A stretch of 18,116 nt of DNA from an uncultured Collinsella sp. (lineage in GTDB: Bacteria; Actinomycetota; Coriobacteriia; Coriobacteriales; Coriobacteriaceae): the NCBI GenBank assembly GCA_900752275.1, contig CAADUS010000206.1, forward strand, positions 1 to 18,116, read 5' to 3'. The notes beneath the pieces are model-generated. The model was not told the DNA's origin. It did no database searches and was given only the letters and a program-made list of their open reading frames with translations. Shown piece by piece: positions 7,043-14,896 of the stretch (the stretch's first letter is position 1; each line of letters starts with the position of its first letter). The position numbers were made by a program, and so were the translations under genes.

Positions 7043-7097
7043 TCTCAATCTGTAACAACTGGAGAAGTTTTTGGCTGCTAGATGTTACAGATCGAGA
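7043..7097. repeat. Long palindrome, unit 2 of a three-unit array
   Basis: Left arm TCTCAATCTGTAACA (7043-7057) and right arm TGTTACAGATCGAGA (7083-7097) pair with one mismatch around 25 bp. The unit begins 81 bp after the matching position of unit 1. The loop sequence differs from that of unit 1, while the arms are kept. Confidence 0.95.
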
Positions 7098-7120
7098 TCT
7101 TTCTGGGACGCCCACCTGTT

Positions 7121-7179
7121 TGTCTTAATCTGTAACAGGTAGAGGTTCAAAAACCGTCTAGATGTTACAGATCGAGACA
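7121..7179. repeat. Long palindrome, unit 3 of a three-unit array
   Basis: Left arm TGTCTTAATCTGTAACA (7121-7137) and right arm TGTTACAGATCGAGACA (7163-7179) pair at 15 of 17 positions. The 25-bp centre is itself nearly self-complementary (TAGA-GGTT-caaa-AACC-g-TCTA), so the whole unit can form one extended hairpin. The unit starts 80 bp after unit 2, and its right arm is identical to that of unit 2. Confidence 0.95.
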
Positions 7180-7322
7180 AACTGCTGCGGAGTGCCGCCA
7201 TCGACTGCTACCCTAGGCCCCAACTGATGAATTTGTCCTGATAGGTGCCCTATGGCGGGATTTCGCGGCTACAATAGTGCGGTTACATCGACGTAATGCA
7301 CTCAATGCAAGAAAGGATCCGC

Positions 7323-8936
<1,614 letters not shown>

Positions 8937-8941
8937 CGCAT

Positions 8942-8976
8942 CGGCGCGGTGGCCCTGCGGGACTGCCGCGCCGTTT
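8942..8976 (+). terminator. Probable terminator after prfC
   Basis: CGGCGCGG (8942-8949) pairs perfectly with CCGCGCCG (8966-8973) a few bases after the prfC stop, followed by only a short T run (TTTGCTT). The stem is strong and the tail weak, so termination may be partial. Confidence 0.55.
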
Positions 8977-8978
8977 GC

Positions 8979-9007
8979 TTGCCTGATGCCGTGTGAGCGG
9001 CTATCAT
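8979..9007 (+). promoter_or_regulatory. Promoter of the VUT transporter-SDR operon
   Basis: TTGCCT (8979-8984) and TATCAT (9002-9007) are separated by 17 bp. Transcription would start near 9014, leaving a leader of about 80 nt before the ATG at 9093. Confidence 0.5.
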
Positions 9008-9036
9008 ACCCACCGTCGTCTCAAGACCGGGGCGTC

Positions 9037-9065
9037 CGAGCAGTTCGGGTCCGATATCCTGCTCG
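9037..9065 (+). promoter_or_regulatory. Leader hairpin before the VUT transporter gene
   Basis: CGAGCAG (9037-9043) pairs perfectly with CTGCTCG (9059-9065) around a 15-nt loop that could add TCGG/CCGA pairs. An A/C-rich single-stranded stretch and the AAAGGAG ribosome binding site follow. Queuosine-precursor transporters are often controlled by preQ1 riboswitches, but I could not match this leader to a known preQ1 class. Confidence 0.35.
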
Positions 9066-9092
9066 TTAAACCTAAAACCAAAGGAGTACATA

Positions 9093-9815
9093 ATGATCAA
9101 GAAGGTCATGGAGGACTACAAGGTCCTGTTGCGGAGCATTCCCGCGGCAACGGTTTCGCTGTTTTTCGTGAGCGTCATCATGATGAACCTGCTGGCCAAC
9201 AAAGAGCTCATCAGCCTGCCGTATCTGGCACTCGATTGCGGCTTTGTGGTGAGCTGGGTTTCGTTTTTGTGCCAGGACATGATCTGCAAGCGCTTTGGCG
9301 CCAAGGCATCCATCAAAATCTCTATCCTCGCACTGGCGGTCAACCTTGCCGTGAGCTTGTGCTTTTGGGCGTGCTCGCTCACGCCCGGCATGTGGGGCGC
9401 GTACTACAATACGGGCATGATCGAGGTCAACAATGCCCTTAACGCCACCATCGGCGGCACCTGGTACGTGGTGCTGGGCTCTTCGCTGGCAATGCTCGTT
9501 TCTGCCGTGGTTAACTCCACGCTCAACCAGTCGCTCGGCCGTATGCTCAAAAAGAATAACTTTGCGAGCTTTGCCTTCCGCTCCTATGTGTCCACGGGCG
9601 TTGGCCAGTTTATCGACAACCTGGTCTTTGCCATTGTGGTAAGCCACACGTTCTTTGGTTGGACCTGGGTACAGGTCCTTATGTGCTCGTTGACGGGTGC
9701 CGTCGCCGAGCTGCTGTGCGAGGTCTTCCTGAGCCCCGTGGGCTACAAGGTCGTGCGCGGCTGGGAGCGCGAGAATGTGGGTTCCGAGTACCTCGAGCGC
9801 CACGCAACCGCCTAA
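9093..9815 (+). CDS. VUT family protein, probable queuosine-precursor transporter
   Basis: A 240-residue inner-membrane protein with about six hydrophobic segments, fitting the VUT/YhhQ ('vitamin uptake-like', formerly DUF165) family. Family-typical features are the early NLLANKELISLPYLALDCGFVVSW segment (from about residue 31), the FVVSWVSFLCQDMICKRFGAKAS loop and a conserved polar stretch FRSYVSTGVGQFIDNLVFAI, including the Gln-Phe-Ile-Asp signature, around residues 164-185. Characterised relatives import queuine, preQ0 or preQ1 for tRNA modification; the substrate here is inferred from family. The start has AAAGGAG 6 nt upstream. The SDR gene follows 9 bp after the stop in the same operon. 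Confidence 0.8.
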   Translation: MIKKVMEDYKVLLRSIPAATVSLFFVSVIMMNLLANKELISLPYLALDCGFVVSWVSFLCQDMICKRFGAKASIKISILALAVNLAVSLCFWACSLTPGMWGAYYNTGMIEVNNALNATIGGTWYVVLGSSLAMLVSAVVNSTLNQSLGRMLKKNNFASFAFRSYVSTGVGQFIDNLVFAIVVSHTFFGWTWVQVLMCSLTGAVAELLCEVFLSPVGYKVVRGWERENVGSEYLERHATA

Positions 9816-9824
9816 GGAGCAAGT

Positions 9825-10505
9825 ATGCGGGTTTTGATCACGGGCGCTTCGGGCGGTATCGGAGCCGCGTGCGTGCAGCGCTTTTTGGACGAGGGCCACG
9901 AGGTCGTGGGCTTTGATCTGCTGCCGGCGGCGATCGAACACGAGCGCTACCGCCATCTGATCGTTGATGTCCGCAAGCCGGACGCGTTTCCGGACGACCT
10001 TGAACCCCAGGTAATCGTGAACGTTGCCGGTGTGCAGGATTCGACTGACGACATCGCCGCCAACCTGTGTGGCACCATCAACGTGACCGAGCGCTACGCC
10101 TTTGTGGGGGAGGGGCTTGCCGCCAAGCCGGCGCCGGCTATCGAATCCGTGGTCAATGTGGGGTCGGCGAGCGGACATACGGGATCGGAGTTTCCCGCCT
10201 ATGCCGCCAGCAAGGGCGGCGTTATCGCCTACACCAAGAACCTTGCAAACCGCCTGGCGCCGCAGGCCATCGCCAACAGTGTGGACCCGGGTGGCGTTAT
10301 CACGCCGCTCAACCGTTGCGTGATGGAAGACGAACACCTGTGGAACCAGATTATGGAGCTCACGCCGCTTAAGCGCTGGGCCACCGCCCAAGAAATCGCC
10401 GAGTGGATCTACTTTGTGGGCGTGACCAACCGGTTTATGACCGGACAGAGTCTGCTGATCGATGGTGGCGAGGCCGGCCGCACCCAGTTTATCTGGCCCG
10501 AGTAA
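9825..10505 (+). CDS. Short-chain dehydrogenase/reductase (SDR) family oxidoreductase
   Basis: A 226-residue cytosolic NAD(P)-dependent oxidoreductase of the classical SDR type. It shows the cofactor motif TGASGGIG (6-13), NVAG (66-69) and the catalytic set Ser114, Tyr126 and Lys130 (YAASK). The C-terminal GxxxxIDGGE segment is usual for the family. At 226 residues it is slightly short, with a compact region after strand 3. It resembles 3-oxoacyl-ACP reductase/3-alpha-hydroxysteroid dehydrogenase-like members; bile-acid or steroid chemistry is possible in a gut organism, but nothing here proves a substrate. AAGGAG precedes ATG 9825. It is the second gene of the VUT operon and is ended by the hairpin at 10507-10547. 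Confidence 0.88.
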   Translation: MRVLITGASGGIGAACVQRFLDEGHEVVGFDLLPAAIEHERYRHLIVDVRKPDAFPDDLEPQVIVNVAGVQDSTDDIAANLCGTINVTERYAFVGEGLAAKPAPAIESVVNVGSASGHTGSEFPAYAASKGGVIAYTKNLANRLAPQAIANSVDPGGVITPLNRCVMEDEHLWNQIMELTPLKRWATAQEIAEWIYFVGVTNRFMTGQSLLIDGGEAGRTQFIWPE

Positions 10506-10506
10506 C

Positions 10507-10547
10507 AAAACGCGCCCGATGGCAAGATTGCCGTCGGGCGCGTTTTT
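10507..10547. terminator. Strong bidirectional terminator between the SDR gene and ung
   Basis: CGCGCCCGATGGC (10511-10523) pairs with GCCGTCGGGCGCG (10530-10542) with one mismatch around the loop AAGATT, followed by TTTTT. The AAAA before the stem gives a T run on the other strand, so it can also end the convergent ung transcript. Confidence 0.9.
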
Positions 10548-10560
10548 GATGTATCGATTT

Positions 10561-11286
10561 TTAGCCGAGGCAAGTCCAGTTGACGGGGGTCGAGCCGTGC
10601 TGTTCGAGTAGCCGATTGGCTGCCGAGAAGGGGCGCGACCCCATAAAGGCGGGGAGTTCTGCCGTGGCACGGTTAGCCGAAAGCGGTGAGGGGTGCGTGG
10701 AGGCCAGGCAGAACTTGCCGGTCGCCTTGCCCGCGTCGGTCGCGGCGAGCTTGCCTTCGACCATCTGCTGGGCAAAGCGGCCCCATGCCAAAAAGACTAC
10801 CGGCTGGGGCAGCTGGCAGCAGCGTTCGATAACGTAGTCGGTGAGCGCGCTCCAGCCCAGTTTGGCGTGCGAGTTGGCGGCATGCTCGCGCACGGTGAGC
10901 GTGGTGTTGAGGAGCAGGACGCCCTGCTGTGCCCATGGGGTTAGGTCTCCCGTGGCGGGAATGGGGCAACCCAGATCGGCTTTGAGTTCCTTATAGATGT
11001 TGCGCAGGCTCGGCGGCAACTTGGTTTGCGTCGCGGGGACCGAGAACGACAGTCCCATGGCCTGGTTGGGTCCGTGATAAGGGTCCTGACCCAAGATGAC
11101 AACTTTGACCTGGTCGGCCGGGGTGTAGGCGAGGGCATTGAGGATGTCGTCTTGTGCCGGGTAGATAGTCTGCTCGGCACGCAAAAGGGCGATGCGCTCG
11201 AGCAGCTGGTTCGTAGTGTCACGTACCGGCTGCGGCGCATCGCCCAACCAAGTTGCTATGTTGCGGTCGCGGGTTGCGGTGTCCAT
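10561..11286 (-). CDS. ung: Uracil-DNA glycosylase, family 1
   Basis: A 241-residue DNA repair enzyme that removes uracil from DNA, starting base excision repair. Both family-1 signatures are present: the water-activating loop GQDPYHGPNQA with catalytic Asp68, and the minor-groove loop HPSPLS with His198. LNTTLTVREHAANSH and VVFLAWGRFAQ are further conserved blocks. The length is slightly above the usual 220-230. The start at ATG 11286 has AAAGGAG just upstream. A TACAAT box at 11327-11322 on the minus strand is a likely -10, and a small AGATGC/GCATCT hairpin lies in the leader at 11303-11321. It converges on the SDR gene with a shared terminator. Confidence 0.96.
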   Translation of the reverse strand: MDTATRDRNIATWLGDAPQPVRDTTNQLLERIALLRAEQTIYPAQDDILNALAYTPADQVKVVILGQDPYHGPNQAMGLSFSVPATQTKLPPSLRNIYKELKADLGCPIPATGDLTPWAQQGVLLLNTTLTVREHAANSHAKLGWSALTDYVIERCCQLPQPVVFLAWGRFAQQMVEGKLAATDAGKATGKFCLASTHPSPLSANRATAELPAFMGSRPFSAANRLLEQHGSTPVNWTCLG

Positions 11287-11374
11287 GGGGCTCCTTTATG
11301 GCAGATGCTCTGTTGGCATCTATTGTAAAGGCGCACCGGTTGCCTTTATGCCGCGGCAACAAAAGGTGAGGCGC

Positions 11375-12283
11375 TTACGAGGCTCGCTCGGGCGTTCCTG
11401 CCATGTGGGCGTGGTCGTGAGCGTGCGCATGAAGTCGCGGAAGCTGCACGGTTGCCACTATGACGCCGGTGAGGATGAGAGCGGCGCCAAAGAAGGCGAT
11501 GGGGCTCAGGACCTCGCCGACCAAGAAGAACGAAAAGACGGCGGAGCAGACCGGCTCGAGCGAGAAGGCGAAGCCGGTGGTCTCGGCGGGCACGTGGGGC
11601 TGCACGAGCGTTTGGGTGATAAAGCCATAGGCAGAGCAGATGAGTGCGAGTGCGACGACGACTACGACCTCGCCCGGCGTGCCGGGAAGCGTGAAACCGC
11701 CAAAGACGCATGCGGCAATGCCCGAGAATAAGCCGCCGAAGCCCAGCTGCCAAACGCCCAGAGCCAGCGGATCGACTTCTTCGACAAAGCGCTTCGCCAC
11801 AATGATATGGCCGGCATAGACAAAGGCGGAGAGCAGCATGATGAGCGCGCCCGGGTTCAGGCTGGTGAAATCGGCGCCCGAGAGCAGCAACATACCGCAG
11901 GTGACGATGGCGGTGCCGACGAGCACTTTGCGCTCGGGGGCGCGACGCAGCAGGGCTGCGTTGGCAAACGGCACGATTACGACTGTCAGGCTCTGCAAAA
12001 AGCCGGCGGTGGAGGCGGAGGTGAGGCTGGAGCCCAGGCACATGCACGTGAGCTCGGTTGCCATGATGGCACCGATGATGGCGGCGCGGACCATAAGGTC
12101 GCGGTTGATGCGAAACGCGTGCTTGTGGAAGAGCAGCAGACAGGCCGCAAAGGCGATGATGCAGCGCAGCGCAACGATGCTCGTGGCGTTCATGCTGTCC
12201 ATGCCGATCTTCATGAGGGGGTACGAAAAGCCCCATGCGACGGGAACAGAAAATGAGAGCGCGATTGCTTTTTTGCGATCCAT
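11375..12283 (-). CDS. EamA/DMT-superfamily transporter with histidine-rich C-terminal tail
   Basis: A 302-residue inner-membrane protein with ten expected helices in two EamA repeats. The first begins VAWGFSYPLMKIGMD (residues 15-29) and the second lies around residue 145 (GALIMLLSAFVYAGHIIVAKRFV). The conserved 'P-x-x-x-x-x-x-x-x-x-GE' block near the end is visible as LEPVCSAVFSFFLVGEVLSP. After the last helix comes a short cytosolic tail with HAHAHDHAH at 285-293, five histidines in nine residues, which could bind metal. The substrate is unknown. The start at ATG 12283 has AAAGGAG 5 nt upstream. It is divergent from a LysR regulator 158 bp away, which may control it. Confidence 0.88.
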   Translation of the reverse strand: MDRKKAIALSFSVPVAWGFSYPLMKIGMDSMNATSIVALRCIIAFAACLLLFHKHAFRINRDLMVRAAIIGAIMATELTCMCLGSSLTSASTAGFLQSLTVVIVPFANAALLRRAPERKVLVGTAIVTCGMLLLSGADFTSLNPGALIMLLSAFVYAGHIIVAKRFVEEVDPLALGVWQLGFGGLFSGIAACVFGGFTLPGTPGEVVVVVALALICSAYGFITQTLVQPHVPAETTGFAFSLEPVCSAVFSFFLVGEVLSPIAFFGAALILTGVIVATVQLPRLHAHAHDHAHMAGTPERAS

Positions 12284-12441
12284 GGGACTCCTTTTGTTAC
12301 AGAACGGTTTCGCAAAAAGGATTCTGCTCCCAGATGTAGATGTAGTAAAGCGAATGTATCTTCAGTATGATTAAGAAATGCTAATGTTGGCGGGAAAAGT
12401 CCTGGCAAAACGTTTTACAGCTACATCGATGTGGAGGCACG
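12284..12441. promoter_or_regulatory. Divergent EamA/LysR control region
   Basis: This 158-bp A/T-richer gap should hold both promoters. TTC-N11-GAA at 12361-12377 (TTCAGTATGATTAAGAA) is a candidate LysR-type site near the middle. The evidence is only short symmetry and the divergent arrangement typical of LysR regulators and their targets. Confidence 0.35.
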
Positions 12442-13308
12442 ATGGCATCGCGGTATCAGATTGTATGTATGGTGGTCGATTGCGGCAGTCTTAAGGGCGC
12501 GGCGGACGAGCTGGGCTATACGCAAAGTGCGGTGAGCCAGGCCGTCAAGGCACTCGAGCGCGAGCTGGGCACCACGATTATCGAGCGCGGAAAGCAGGGC
12601 GTTTCGCTTACGCGCGACGGTAAGCAATATCTGCCGTACCTGCGCCAGATCGTGACCGCCGAGGCCGAGCTCGAGGGCAAGCGCCAGGAGCTGCTGGGGC
12701 TTTCGTCGACCGATATTCGCATCGCGACGTTTACCAACGTGAGTCGCACCGTGCTGCCGCGTGTGATCCGCGACTTTGGGGCCCTGCACCCGGGCGTACA
12801 CTTTACCCTCAAGCAGGGCGATTACACGCGCAACGCTCAATGGGTACACGATGGCGTGGTTGATTTTTGTTTTACGGCGCGCGGATTTACCGAGGGGCTC
12901 GAGAAGCGCGTGGTCTATCACGACGAGTTGGTAGCATTGTTGCCGGCCGCGCATCCGCTGACGGCAAAGGAAAAGGTGACACTTGCCGACCTGGCGTCCG
13001 AGCCGTTTGTGCTACTGGATGAGGGCGAACAGAGCCTGGTGCTCGATGCATTCGCGGCGCATGGGCTGTCGCCGCACGTGACGAGTGAGGTGACCGACGA
13101 CTACACCATCATGGCGATGGTGGAGGAGGGCCTGGGCGTGAGCATGCTCTACCGTCGTACTGTGGAGGGCATGCGAGCCGATATTTGTGTGCGGCCCATC
13201 GTGCATGCCCCCTCGCGTGACGTGGTGGCCGCATGGCGCAGCTGGGACACCATGCCCATCGCCACGAGGCGCTTTATCGACTATATGAGCTCGCATATTG
13301 TCAATTAA
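12442..13308 (+). CDS. LysR-family transcriptional regulator
   Basis: A 288-residue DNA-binding regulator. Residues 1-60 form the LysR winged helix: FQIV-like start RYQIVCMVVDCGSLKGAADELGYTQSAVSQAVKALERELGTTIIER, with helix-turn-helix at about 18-37. The periplasmic-binding-like effector domain runs from about 88 (DIRIATFTNVSRTVLPRVI) to the end. The length is typical. GGAGG lies 5 nt before ATG 12442. Its divergent neighbour, the His-tailed EamA transporter, is the probable target; the effector is unknown. It converges on the MATE gene 27 bp away, with no strong terminator visible between them. Confidence 0.93.
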   Translation: MASRYQIVCMVVDCGSLKGAADELGYTQSAVSQAVKALERELGTTIIERGKQGVSLTRDGKQYLPYLRQIVTAEAELEGKRQELLGLSSTDIRIATFTNVSRTVLPRVIRDFGALHPGVHFTLKQGDYTRNAQWVHDGVVDFCFTARGFTEGLEKRVVYHDELVALLPAAHPLTAKEKVTLADLASEPFVLLDEGEQSLVLDAFAAHGLSPHVTSEVTDDYTIMAMVEEGLGVSMLYRRTVEGMRADICVRPIVHAPSRDVVAAWRSWDTMPIATRRFIDYMSSHIVN

Positions 13309-13335
13309 TGACTGGCGCGGTGTTGAGTGCGGTGT

Positions 13336-14718
13336 TTAGCGGGCTGTCGCTTTGGCTTGGGTGGCGCGATAGGTGCGTGCCGGGTGGCAGAGTAGTACCG
13401 CCACGACCATAAAGAACGCCGTGGTGCCCAGGCTGATGGGGTAGACCATCATGATGTTCGCAAAGGTGCGGAAGTGCGGGAACACGCAGAACACCCAATA
13501 GAAGCGGATGCCGCAGACGCAGATCATGGTGATGAGGGCGGGCGTGAGCGAGATGCCAAAGCCGCGCAGGTAGCCTGACATGTTTTCGTAGAACATGCTA
13601 AAGGCGTACGCCGGGAAAATCGAGCACACGCGGATATAGCCGATCGAGACGATGTTGGGATCGCTGTTGAACAGCGACAAGATCTCGCGCCCCAGGCCGA
13701 CAATAACGATAATCGTGGTGAGTGCAACGATGCCGCCTTCGACCAGGCAGACCTTGAGCGTCTTGGTGCAGCGGTCGATCTGGCGGGCACCGTGGTTTTG
13801 TCCCACAAAGGTGGTGCACGCCTGGCTAAAGCTGTTGAGCAGGTTGTAGCACACGTACTCCAGACTCATGGCGGCGCTCGATGCCGCCATGACCTCGGTG
13901 CCCAGGCTGTTGATGGCAGACTGGATGATGATGTTGGCGACGGCAAAGACGGCGCTTTGAATGCCGGCGGGCAGGCCGATCTTGACGATGCGCTTGAGGG
14001 CGACGGGGTCGATAGCCAAGTCGCGCGGGGTGACGCGGACGACGGAGTCGGTCTTGAGCAGGCGGATAAAGAGCGTGGCGGCGCTGACGGTGTAGGCGAT
14101 GGCGGTGGCGATGGCGACGCCCGCGACGCCCCAGTGGAGTACGGGGACAAAGATGAGGTCCAGGCCAATGTTGAGGACGGTGGACACGGCAAGTGCCTGC
14201 AGCGGCATGCGGGTGATGCCGACGGAGCGGAAGATCGCGGCCTCAAAGTTGTAGAGCAAGATCGAGGGCATGCTGAGCAAAAAGACGCGCAGGTAGAGCG
14301 AAGCGAGCGGCATGGTTTCGGCGGGAACGTTGAGCGCGGCGAGCATGGGCTCGGCAAAGATTTCGCCCAGCGCGATGACGACAAAGCCCACGAGTGCCAT
14401 GAGAATCGAGGTATGGACGGCGCGTTTGACCATGTTCTGATCGTCGCGACCGATAGCGTTGGCGATGACCACGTTGGAGCCAAGCGACATGCCAATAAAC
14501 AGGTTGAGCATAAGACTGGTAAGCGGAACATTGGAGCCGACCGCCGCCATGGCGAGGGTGCCCTGGTCGCCCGAGAAGTTACCGATGATGACCGTGGCGA
14601 TGAGGTTCGACAGCTGCTCCAAGATGCTCGTGGCGGCCACGGGGAAGGCGAACAGGGGAATATTGCGCCACAGCGAGCCGGTGGTCATGTCAATGTGCTT
14701 AGATGCGGTATCAGCCAT
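13336..14718 (-). CDS. MATE family efflux transporter
   Basis: A 460-residue inner-membrane protein with two MatE repeats and about twelve helices. The first repeat opens GSLWRNIPLFAFPVAATSILEQLSNLIATVIIGNFSG (residues 14-50) and the second lies near residue 238 (LKRIVKIGLPAGIQSAVFAVANIIIQSAINSLG). The family exports drugs or metabolites in exchange for H+ or Na+; the substrate here is unknown. The length is normal. The start at ATG 14718 has only a weak GAGAG 4 nt upstream. Those bases are part of TGTTAGAGATTGAGA (14737-14723), a 14/15 copy of the palindrome arm found at 6961-7179. It is divergent from rlmA. Confidence 0.93.
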   Translation of the reverse strand: MADTASKHIDMTTGSLWRNIPLFAFPVAATSILEQLSNLIATVIIGNFSGDQGTLAMAAVGSNVPLTSLMLNLFIGMSLGSNVVIANAIGRDDQNMVKRAVHTSILMALVGFVVIALGEIFAEPMLAALNVPAETMPLASLYLRVFLLSMPSILLYNFEAAIFRSVGITRMPLQALAVSTVLNIGLDLIFVPVLHWGVAGVAIATAIAYTVSAATLFIRLLKTDSVVRVTPRDLAIDPVALKRIVKIGLPAGIQSAVFAVANIIIQSAINSLGTEVMAASSAAMSLEYVCYNLLNSFSQACTTFVGQNHGARQIDRCTKTLKVCLVEGGIVALTTIIVIVGLGREILSLFNSDPNIVSIGYIRVCSIFPAYAFSMFYENMSGYLRGFGISLTPALITMICVCGIRFYWVFCVFPHFRTFANIMMVYPISLGTTAFFMVVAVLLCHPARTYRATQAKATAR

Positions 14719-14722
14719 ACGC

Positions 14723-14737
14723 TCTCAATCTCTAACA
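14723..14737. repeat. Single copy of the palindrome-array arm in front of the MATE start
   Basis: TCTCAATCTCTAACA differs at one position from the arm TCTCAATCTGTAACA at 6962-6976. It ends 4 bp from the MATE start codon and has no partner arm nearby. On the coding strand its GATTGAGA end takes the place of the ribosome binding site. Confidence 0.7.
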
Positions 14738-14782
14738 TGCTATTTCGTGCTCATTTGCGCAGACGATGATACTCCTAATCGA

Positions 14783-14840
14783 CTAGTCGTTGGGGACGTT
14801 CTTAAACGACTGGTTATTCAAGAACGTCCCCAATGACTAG
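14783..14840. repeat. Long inverted repeat between MATE and rlmA, REP-like
   Basis: Left arm 14783-14803 and right arm 14820-14840 pair at 20 of 21 positions around a 16-nt loop. The arms run from CTAG at the outside through TTGGGGACGTTCTT at the inside. The ATGACT within the right arm is well placed as the -35 of rlmA. The core GGGACGTTC also occurs in the hairpin at 358-415. Confidence 0.9.
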
Positions 14841-14861
14841 GTGGGGAAGGCGTGCGACAAT
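14833..14861 (+). promoter_or_regulatory. Probable rlmA promoter
   Basis: ATGACT (14833-14838) and GACAAT (14856-14861) are separated by 17 bp. The -35 lies inside the right arm of the hairpin, so an extruded or protein-bound palindrome could affect rlmA transcription. Confidence 0.45.
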
Positions 14862-14896
14862 GGTGGGCGTTGTGTTGTTCGCGCTAAGGAGTTGCC

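Larger units (their letters stand above)
6851..7322. other. 472-bp divergent intergenic region with triple palindrome array
   Basis: From left to right it holds the gntR leader and promoter (6851-6928), three tandem long palindromes (6961-7179), and the prfC upstream region with TACAAT at 7270-7275. A small dyad ATAGGtgcCCTAT lies at 7241-7253. Transcription from both flanking promoters would run outwards, so neither would transcribe the array. The short sequence GTCCGCT (6946-6952) recurs inverted as AGCGGAC (7024-7030) on the two sides of the first palindrome. I found no coding frame. Confidence 0.7.

Noticed and set aside
6961..7179. CRISPR array
   Set aside because: The repeats are long inverted pairs, not direct repeats separating unique spacers, the period is too long, and no cas genes are present.
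7296..7322. Earlier in-frame ATG of prfC
   Set aside because: No ribosome binding site there; ATG 7323 has AGAAAGGA at good spacing and gives the normal RF3 N-terminus.
8985..9092. Known preQ1 riboswitch upstream of the VUT gene
   Set aside because: The hairpin and A-rich tail are suggestive, but I could not align the leader with the class I, II or III consensus, so only a leader hairpin is annotated.
9072..10775. 567-codon minus-strand open frame across VUT, SDR and part of ung
   Set aside because: It overlaps three recognised genes, including the strong terminator, and its translation resembles no family. It is a composition shadow.
11339..11360. GTTGCC/GGCAAC hairpin as terminator of the second EamA gene
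   Set aside because: The stem is only six base pairs with no T run in the direction of transcription.
11346..12236. Arg/His-rich 296-codon frame overlapping the second EamA gene
   Set aside because: Out of frame with a clearly recognisable transporter; the composition is that of a frame-shifted GC-rich gene.
12294..12304. TGTTACAGA in the EamA leader as another copy of the palindrome arm
   Set aside because: Only nine bases match, which is not unlikely by chance in 18 kb, and the rest of the arm is absent.
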